DNA from: JAVBUP01 sp031555175 | Lineage (GTDB): Bacteria; Bacillota_I; Bacilli_A; Erysipelotrichales; Coprobacillaceae | Reading direction: 5' to 3' | Length of the DNA: 30,710 nt | Assembly (NCBI GenBank): GCA_031555175.1 | Contig: JAVBUP010000052.1 | Coordinates: 1 to 30,710, forward strand | Shown here: positions 26,413 to 30,710 of the stretch, in pieces | Numbering within the stretch: position 1 is the stretch's first letter | Layout of the letters: each line of letters opens with the position of its first letter | Notes under the pieces: generated by a model | The model's input: only the letters and a program-made list of their open reading frames with translations | The model's database searches: none | Told to the model about the DNA's origin: nothing | Translations under genes and position numbers: made by a program

Positions 26413-27369
26413 ATGAAGAGCAAAAAAAACAAATTAATTATTATACTTATAGTTATTGTTGTCACACCTATTTTATTTAGGATTAGTGATTGTATGAATA
26501 GCCCATTTGCTTTCCTGCATTCTTTTAATATTTTTTCATCCAGAATTGATAGTACTGAAGCAAAGAATGATTTACCAAGCAAAAAATTTCTTGACTTAAA
26601 AGATAAATATTCTTTACTGTTTGAGTTGGGAGATGATACTAAAAATGAGGCATTATTATATTTAGGATTCAAAGAGGAGGAAATAGAAAATATTGATCAA
26701 GATGAAATTGATTGGATGCTGAATGATGCAGCTCATCTAAGTATAATGGATGATATTTTACGATTTGATGATAACGGAAGGCTTGTTACAAATGAATGCA
26801 GCTACACTAACGTTAAAACATTTAGTGAAAATGGCAATTTTAGAATGATTACTTCTGTAAAGTATATTGGAGATAAAAAAGATATGAGTGGTACGTATGA
26901 AGTAAGTGTACTATATACTTGGCTAGATATGCCGACATACCGTATGAATGATTTCATGGGATTCCGCTCTGATAATTATATATATAGTACTGACTTTGCT
27001 GATTATGAAGCATTAATTTCTTATAGTATACGTGGCAAAAATAAAGTAATAAATAATTATAGCGAATCTCTCAAAGATAGGATAGATGTCTCTTCTGGTG
27101 TATGGCTTTCAACTAAATTGCCAACATACTCATATCTTTCTGACAACAAGTATAGAGATAAAGTGCAACGTTTATCGTATTATTTAAAAGGTCAAGTAAC
27201 AGTAACGAAAAATTCTGAAGACTCTGTAAATTATTTAATAGTTGGTTATGATCATAGACGTGGGTTGTTTACGCGACATAAAAATGAATATTTTTACCTT
27301 GAAACTAGTTCAAAAGTTGATAGATATATATCAAGACTAATAGTAGATTATGCACTACTAGCGGAGTAA
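26413..27369 (+). CDS. Exported or anchored protein of the same family, paralog 2
   Basis: A 318-residue protein. I start it at the ATG at 26413, 7 nt after AAAGGAG; the frame is open to a TTG at 26353, but without a ribosome site. The N-terminus (MKSKKNK, then hydrophobic 8-22) has no clean cleavage site, so it may be a membrane anchor. It shares with its paralogs the acidic helical segment (LGFKEEEIENIDQDEIDWML), the Gly-x-Tyr-x-Val position (SGTYEVSVLYTWLDMPTYRMND) and the following SDYEALISY-like part. It lacks the LPP-DDG loop and the Ser/Gly-rich Cys-containing C-terminus. It is thus the most divergent member. Direct repeat copy B begins 44 bp after its stop. Confidence 0.8.
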   Translation: MKSKKNKLIIILIVIVVTPILFRISDCMNSPFAFLHSFNIFSSRIDSTEAKNDLPSKKFLDLKDKYSLLFELGDDTKNEALLYLGFKEEEIENIDQDEIDWMLNDAAHLSIMDDILRFDDNGRLVTNECSYTNVKTFSENGNFRMITSVKYIGDKKDMSGTYEVSVLYTWLDMPTYRMNDFMGFRSDNYIYSTDFADYEALISYSIRGKNKVINNYSESLKDRIDVSSGVWLSTKLPTYSYLSDNKYRDKVQRLSYYLKGQVTVTKNSEDSVNYLIVGYDHRRGLFTRHKNEYFYLETSSKVDRYISRLIVDYALLAE

Positions 27370-27416
27370 AGGCCATTGAATAAGCAATGGTTCTTGCATA
27401 GTTATAGATATAACAA

Positions 27417-27563
27417 CATAAAGTAGAAGAGTTATATAGAGATAGACAACAATGGGCAAAAATATGTTTAACTAATGTTGCTAAATCTGGATTCTTCTCT
27501 TCAGATAGAACAATCAAAGAATATGCTAGTGAAATTTGGCATATTGAACCAGTTAAGTTTTAA
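27417..27563 (+). pseudogene. Duplicated 3' fragment of glgP
   Basis: Encodes the last 48 residues of the phosphorylase (HKVEELYRDRQQW to HIEPVKF) and the TAA stop, fully open and in frame. It has no start codon or ribosome site of its own. Against the real gene I find four codon changes: three silent (GAA/GAG, ACA/ACT, ATT/ATC) and one Asn to Asp. It is not a decayed sequence: it could replace the true glgP end after recombination. Confidence 0.93.
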
Positions 27564-27576
27564 TATATAAGATGAT

Positions 27577-27635
27577 AAGATTCCTCTGTATATCCAATAT
27601 CTATAAGTTTTGGGTATATGGTAGGAATCTTTTTT
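27577..27635 (+). terminator. Duplicate of the glgP terminator
   Basis: Same hairpin and T-tract as 24300-24358, stem intact. It would stop read-through from paralog 2 before paralog 3. Confidence 0.82.
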
Positions 27636-28207
27636 GTTCATCAAGCTATTAGTAGTTAATTTTTAATCAAAAAAAACGGAAATATTGCGATAATTTTGAG
27701 TTAAACTGCCAATTGTTTGCAAAAGTGAACAAGATTTGCTTTTAAAATTATATTATTTTATTATTTATTTAGAAGTATAAAGCATCTTAGCAGCCTAGTA
27801 GTAAAATTAACTGCAAAGGAGATGAATTATAAGCAAAGTGAAAAGAAAAAATATTCAAATTTGAGTGTATTGAATACATAATCATTTTAGATATTGTTAG
27901 TTATAGAAGTAAAAGGAAATAGAAAAAGCAATATGATATAAAAGTTTTTGATCATCATATTGATGACAATGTTGGATAACTTTTAATACATATTTAATTT
28001 CGTTCACATTTATTATATGGCAGCTACTTTCTCTTAATCATATGCTTTAATATCTTAACAAAATTATTTGATTAGTATTATAGCTAGGATATGATACTAA
28101 TGGCAATGGGATGAGAATAATGAATATAGGGCATGCATTATCAATTATTTCTGTCAAGTGGGCTCAATACTAAACTGGGATTGCTGAGATGCATTAGAAA
28201 GGAGGGT

Positions 28208-28324
28208 ATGAGAAGTTATAAAACTATTCTTAATAGTAAGCTTTTAATAAATATTATATCTAGGAATACTGATGTTTCAAAAGTAGCAGGAATTACGGGC
28301 AATATATTTGGTTGTGATGAGTAA
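28208..28324 (+). CDS. Possible 38-residue peptide, unrecognised
   Basis: ATG at 28208 directly follows AAAGGAGGG (28199-28206), an exact Shine-Dalgarno but with only 1-2 nt spacing, tighter than usual. The peptide starts MRSYKTILNSKLL and ends GNIFGCDE; it has one Cys and no signal peptide. The same frame is open upstream to 28133. It may be a real small peptide, a leader or chance. Confidence 0.3.
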   Translation: MRSYKTILNSKLLINIISRNTDVSKVAGITGNIFGCDE

Positions 28325-28394
28325 GAAATTTAAGCTTTAATGGGTAATATAAATAATAATTATACATGATTTGATTGCATAAAAAGAAAGGAGC

Positions 28395-28442
28395 ATGTAT
28401 ATTAATATGACTATTAAGCAAGTCATTTATAATATACTTTAG
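28395..28442 (+). CDS. Possible 15-residue leader ORF before paralog 3
   Basis: M-Y-I-N-M-T-I-K-Q-V-I-Y-N-I-L, starting right after GAAAGGAG (28387-28393) and ending 8 nt before the paralog 3 ATG. Paralog 3 has no Shine-Dalgarno of its own, so ribosomes could reach it through this ORF. The spacing for the first ATG is very short; an internal ATG at 28407 is better placed. Confidence 0.35.
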   Translation: MYINMTIKQVIYNIL

Positions 28443-28450
28443 AAACAAAA

Positions 28451-29452
28451 ATGAGAAAAATTAAAATAATATTAGTAGCAATTATATTGCTATTTTCGAC
28501 AACTAATGCATTTGCAGTAGAAAGGAAATCAACAAGAAATATTGACACTAAAAAGTATGAATATTTAATTAAGAAGCATGGCGATAAAACTATGCAAAAA
28601 AATTCAATTCTTGAAGATGAAATTAAAGCATTAAGGAAGACTTTCATGAATAAGGGATACTCAAAAGACATGAGCAATCGTTTGATTTTGAAAACGTTAG
28701 GATATAATGAAGGTGATCTTGAAAAGACTGAACAATCTTTGATTAATGAATTATTAGATGATAGTACAGAAATTATTGTTACAGTCGAGTATGTTAAATC
28801 AACTTTAGATGGAGAGGAGATTATTCTAAGTGAGGAGGAATGTTTAGCTGAACTTGCGGTGGTGCAAGGAATACTGCCACCATTAGATGATGGCGAGAGT
28901 AGGAATAGTGGTTATGCTTCGCAAACAAGCAGTGATGGCTATATGCGTATTACAACAATTGCTACATACAATAGTAATAGCGCACAAAAGGGGTGGTATA
29001 CAATGTCAGGAATGTTTACTTGGTTGAAAATCGCTTCTGGTAGACTTGTTGATGCAATGTCTATAGGTGGAAATACAACAATAAGTTTAGCAAATAGTAA
29101 TAGTGATTTTTCTGGAAAGATGACATATGTAAGAGCGGGAAGTACATATTCTGAGTATGGTTCCTTAAGAAGGGAGTCGAATGGATTTGCTTATGAGTTC
29201 CAGTTGCCTTCCGGAATACTTACGAGCCTATACTTTACGATTACTGGTAAGATGTTATTAGGAGTAACATCCGGTGATTTAAATTTTCAAATGTTGTCAA
29301 AATATATTCATGTAAGTTCTTATGTTACAGTTAGACCAAGTTTTGGATGGAGCACATCGGGGCCAAGTATATCACTTTCTCCAAGTGTAAATTATAAATA
29401 TTCTGAGTATACAGGGAGTTGTTTGATAAATTATTCTCCTAACAATTACTGA
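28451..29452 (+). CDS. Exported protein of an uncharacterised family, paralog 3
   Basis: A 333-residue protein with a signal peptide (MRKIK, hydrophobic 6-16, likely cleavage after AFA at 22). It matches paralog 1 throughout: acidic helical segment with LGYNEGDLEK, the loop GILPPLDDGES, SDGYMRITT, KGWYTMSGMFTWLKIASGRLVD, and a Ser-rich C-terminus with the same single Cys (YTGSCLINYSP). The ATG has no ribosome site; a 15-codon ORF ends 8 nt upstream. It stops with TGA. Function is unknown; the conserved exported, beta-rich design suggests a surface or secreted structural or toxin-like role, which is inference only. Confidence 0.85.
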   Translation: MRKIKIILVAIILLFSTTNAFAVERKSTRNIDTKKYEYLIKKHGDKTMQKNSILEDEIKALRKTFMNKGYSKDMSNRLILKTLGYNEGDLEKTEQSLINELLDDSTEIIVTVEYVKSTLDGEEIILSEEECLAELAVVQGILPPLDDGESRNSGYASQTSSDGYMRITTIATYNSNSAQKGWYTMSGMFTWLKIASGRLVDAMSIGGNTTISLANSNSDFSGKMTYVRAGSTYSEYGSLRRESNGFAYEFQLPSGILTSLYFTITGKMLLGVTSGDLNFQMLSKYIHVSSYVTVRPSFGWSTSGPSISLSPSVNYKYSEYTGSCLINYSPNNY

Positions 29453-29527
29453 TCGATAATAATACACAGCTATTTCGGATTACTTATCATAATATAGTAA
29501 TATAAATTATATGAAAGGAGGGGTAAT

Positions 29528-29806
29528 ATGAAGTACGACAAAATAATTAAGACTGTGATTATAGATTTGGCTACTGGCGTTGTATTTTTCTATATAACTA
29601 GAGTAATTGTCTCACTCTTAACAGCTACCGGGTATGATTATCCAGATTATCCTTATGCTCAACTTCTAATTCAAATTGCAATGATATTGTTTGTGATGAC
29701 TGCAGTTATTGCAGTTACTGGTAATAGGATTGCCAGGGAAATAAGGGAGCTGAATAAAAAGCATAATGAGGAATTAAGCGATGTTCCAAAAGATGGTAGT
29801 AAGTAA
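29528..29806 (+). CDS. Small two-helix membrane protein
   Basis: A 92-residue protein with two hydrophobic helices (about 8-31 and 45-64) joined by a short loop (TATGYDYPDYPYAQ), then a charged, probably cytosolic tail (66-92, EIRELNKKHNEEL). AAAGGAGGGG precedes the ATG by about 5 nt, a strong site. It lies 75 bp after paralog 3 and may be cotranscribed with it. No family is recognised; the small size and position would fit an accessory or immunity-like protein, but nothing in the sequence proves that. Confidence 0.75.
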   Translation: MKYDKIIKTVIIDLATGVVFFYITRVIVSLLTATGYDYPDYPYAQLLIQIAMILFVMTAVIAVTGNRIAREIRELNKKHNEELSDVPKDGSK

Positions 29807-30224
29807 AAATTTTCTTTAGTCTGTGCTAAGATAACTATATTAATAAGTATTATATCTTTTTCGGCTTTAATAAACAACAATAGACAGTTTCTATGTCATT
29901 TGATATAGATGGATTATAGGAATTATGAAACCTTGAGCCATAGGCATCTGACATAGAACATTGTTTTTTACCGCTTTCTTGTAATAAATCGGGAAAGTAC
30001 AATTTTGTGATTTTAGGTGGAGATGAATGAAGCAGAAAACGTAGAAACTTTCACTAGGTTAAAGTTCATATATTTATTGTACTAAGGCAGTTTTACTTGC
30101 GATTAATTGGATATATTTACATCTATGTATAACTTTTTGACAGCGCTTGTAGTATTACATTTCCATAAAAAAGATAAATAATATTAGTTTAAAAAGATAA
30201 TTTAACAAATTAGACATTATTGTG
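29807..30224 (+). other. Gene-poor stretch after the small membrane protein
   Basis: About 420 bp with no gene longer than 20 codons. It holds the inverted repeat at 29889-29958, a 20-codon ORF (30023-30085) after GGTGG, and an isolated perfect TTGACA (30137-30142) with no matching -10 at normal spacing. The rest is featureless AT-rich sequence. Confidence 0.45.
29889..29976 (+). ncRNA. Possible structured RNA with terminator-like end
   Basis: A perfect 10-bp inverted repeat, TTCTATGTCA (29889-29898) and TGACATAGAA (29949-29958), encloses 50 nt in which further nested complements occur (GATGG against CCAT, AGG against CCT). A TTGTTTTTTA tract follows. It could be a small RNA, the leader of something downstream, or a loose terminator for the small membrane protein gene. 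It matches no RNA family I recognise. Confidence 0.3.
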
Positions 30225-30341
30225 ATGGGTGAGCAGACAATTATGAAGTATTATGGTACTGTGGAGACTAAGAATGGTGAGGCAGTAGACTTTGAAAGAG
30301 AAATATTACTTGATTTCGTATTACCTGCAAGTATAGATTGA
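30225..30341 (+). CDS. Possible 38-residue protein or gene remnant
   Basis: Open frame MGEQTIMKYYGTVETKNGEA and on to FVLPASID. A second ATG at 30243 follows GGTGAG and may be the real start. Composition looks protein-like (acidic, few low-complexity runs). A hairpin terminator lies about 35 nt after the stop. No family is recognised; it could be the remnant of a larger gene. Confidence 0.3.
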   Translation: MGEQTIMKYYGTVETKNGEAVDFEREILLDFVLPASID

Positions 30342-30374
30342 TAGAAAACTAGCAGTAATAGTTATATAAAAAAT

Positions 30375-30408
30375 GGATTCTTTAAGATAAAGAACCCTTT
30401 TGTTTGTT
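30375..30408 (+). terminator. Hairpin terminator
   Basis: GGATTCTTTA (30375-30384) and TAAAGAACCC (30388-30397), nine of ten positions paired, 3-nt loop, then TTTTGTTTGTTT. Confidence 0.75.
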
Positions 30409-30435
30409 TACAATAATAATGAATGATGGTATCAT
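30407..30435 (+). promoter_or_regulatory. Promoter of the 15-codon mini-gene
   Basis: TTTACA (30407-30412), exactly 17 nt, then TATCAT (30430-30435) preceded by TGG, an extended -10. One of the best promoter matches in the window. Confidence 0.65.
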
Positions 30436-30458
30436 AGTAATGAAATGAGGTGGACAAA

Positions 30459-30506
30459 ATGTGGGGAAAAGCTAAAACACTAACTGAAGTCATTTTGTCT
30501 ATTTAA
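30459..30506 (+). CDS. 15-residue mini-gene with its own signals
   Basis: Encodes MWGKAKTLTEVILSI and a TAA stop. It has a good promoter (30407-30435), a GAGGTGG ribosome site at the right spacing, and a strong terminator 32 nt after the stop. This is complete gene punctuation around a tiny frame. It may be a leader peptide for an attenuated downstream gene, a functional micropeptide, or what is left of a gene after an internal deletion. Confidence 0.45.
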   Translation: MWGKAKTLTEVILSI

Positions 30507-30537
30507 GAGAACTTAAATCTTTTTATATATGCAAAAT

Positions 30538-30564
30538 AACTTCTATTTAAATAGAAGTTTTTTA
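30538..30564 (+). terminator. Terminator or attenuator after the mini-gene
   Basis: Two perfectly complementary 11-nt arms (30538-30548 and 30549-30559) followed by a T-rich tail (TTTTTATTTA). Confidence 0.85.
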
Positions 30565-30630
30565 TTTATAGGAGCTAACTATATAAAAAACAAGTGATTT
30601 TATAGAAATAGTTAAATTCTTTAATAAGAA

Positions 30631-30710
30631 GTGAAATGGTCATTGAAAAGTGAATATGTGTATACTGAAAACAACTACTCTCGTAGCCAAATTGTAACTA
30701 TGATTAATAT
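30631..30710 (+). CDS. Possible gene start running off the right edge
   Basis: A GTG at 30631 opens a frame (residues KWSLKSEYVYTE, then NNYSRSQIVTMIN) that is free of stops to the end of the window, 26 codons. An in-frame stop lies just before it at 30625-30627. The ribosome site is weak (AAGAAG). A chance open frame of this length is quite possible. Confidence 0.2.
   Translation, partial: MKWSLKSEYVYTENNYSRSQIVTMIN

Larger units (their letters stand above)
27413..27914 (+). repeat. Direct repeat copy B (glgP 3' end, terminator and leader)
   Basis: Second copy of 24136-24637, at a constant offset of 3277 bp and about 96% identity. After position 27914 it carries about 19 bp absent from copy A, and then similarity fades. 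The copy begins abruptly between the end of paralog 2 and the glgP-derived codons, so glgP sequence lies in a place where no glgP exists. Confidence 0.95.
27636..28450 (+). other. Long leader before exported-protein gene 3
   Basis: About 815 bp without a sizeable gene. The first 280 bp belong to repeat copy B; the rest is not recognisably shared with the leader of paralog 1. Two very small ORFs with ribosome-site-like sequences lie in it (28208-28324 and 28395-28442). No clear promoter with both hexamers is seen. Confidence 0.5.

Noticed and set aside
26385..26672. Minus-strand frames of 60-116 codons throughout the window, for example opposite paralog 2 and the MATE gene
   Set aside because: They lie antisense inside well-supported genes, have no ribosome sites and have the composition of reversed coding sequence.
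24136..27563. Integrative element using the glgP 3' end as attachment site
   Set aside because: The gene-end duplication resembles att behaviour, but the repeat is about 500 bp, there is no integrase or recombinase in the 3.3-kb segment, and homologous duplication explains it better.
30023..30085. 20-codon ORF after GGTGG
   Set aside because: Short, with a weak site and no promoter or terminator of its own; likely chance.
30138..30151. TGACAGCGCTTGTA resembling a CcpA cre site, overlapping a perfect TTGACA
   Set aside because: It deviates from the cre consensus at its 3' end, has no -10 at normal spacing, and no gene start lies nearby.

Overview
This looks like the chromosome of a low-GC Gram-positive bacterium (Bacillota). 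The DNA is strongly AT-rich, genes start with AGGAGG-type ribosome sites, TGA is a true stop (it ends pth and the last exported-protein gene), and pth is followed directly by mfd as in many Bacillota. Class and genus cannot be fixed from the window; an Erysipelotrichia- or Clostridia-like bacterium would fit. I see no tRNA, rRNA, IS element, prophage or CRISPR array.

Layout. (1) 1-84: the first codons and promoter of a divergent gene that runs off the left edge. (2) 174-8882: a four-gene ABC transporter operon with one MacB-type ATPase and three large FtsX-type permeases, starting at a promoter with 7-bp direct repeats on an 11-bp period and ending in a clean hairpin terminator. (3) 8892-10341: a MATE efflux pump as its own unit. 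(4) 10392-12577: a tight operon of an AAC(3)-family aminoglycoside acetyltransferase, an APH(3')-like phosphotransferase and a YfcE-like phosphodiesterase, ending in a bidirectional terminator shared with (5) a membrane-anchored serine hydrolase of the class A beta-lactamase fold on the minus strand (12571-13854). (6) 13958-15505: an RNA 2'-O-methyltransferase and a Fes/EstD-type esterase. (7) 15599-24358: type I pullulanase (pulA), pth, mfd and glycogen/maltodextrin phosphorylase (glgP). PulA and GlgP are the two cytosolic enzymes needed to debranch and phosphorolyse alpha-glucan, although pth-mfd lies between them.

(8) 24136-29806 is the accessory part and the most unusual region. Downstream of glgP are three diverged genes for exported proteins of one uncharacterised family. 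The last 48 codons of glgP, its terminator and about 280 bp beyond are present a second time, 3277 bp downstream, after the second family member, as a direct repeat of about 500 bp at roughly 96% identity with no indels by my hand alignment. The glgP tail in the second copy is still in frame. Recombination between the copies would therefore delete two of the three exported-protein genes and still leave a complete glgP joined to the third. I read this as an expandable and collapsible gene array anchored on the 3' end of a housekeeping gene.

(9) 29807-30710 holds only very small elements: a possible structured RNA, a 38-codon ORF, and a 15-codon mini-gene with its own promoter, ribosome site and terminator. 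A possible gene start lies at the right edge.

Stop codons inside or touching the terminator hairpin recur at almost every transcription-unit end. Functions given for the ABC operon and the exported family are inference. The enzyme assignments rest on visible catalytic motifs.
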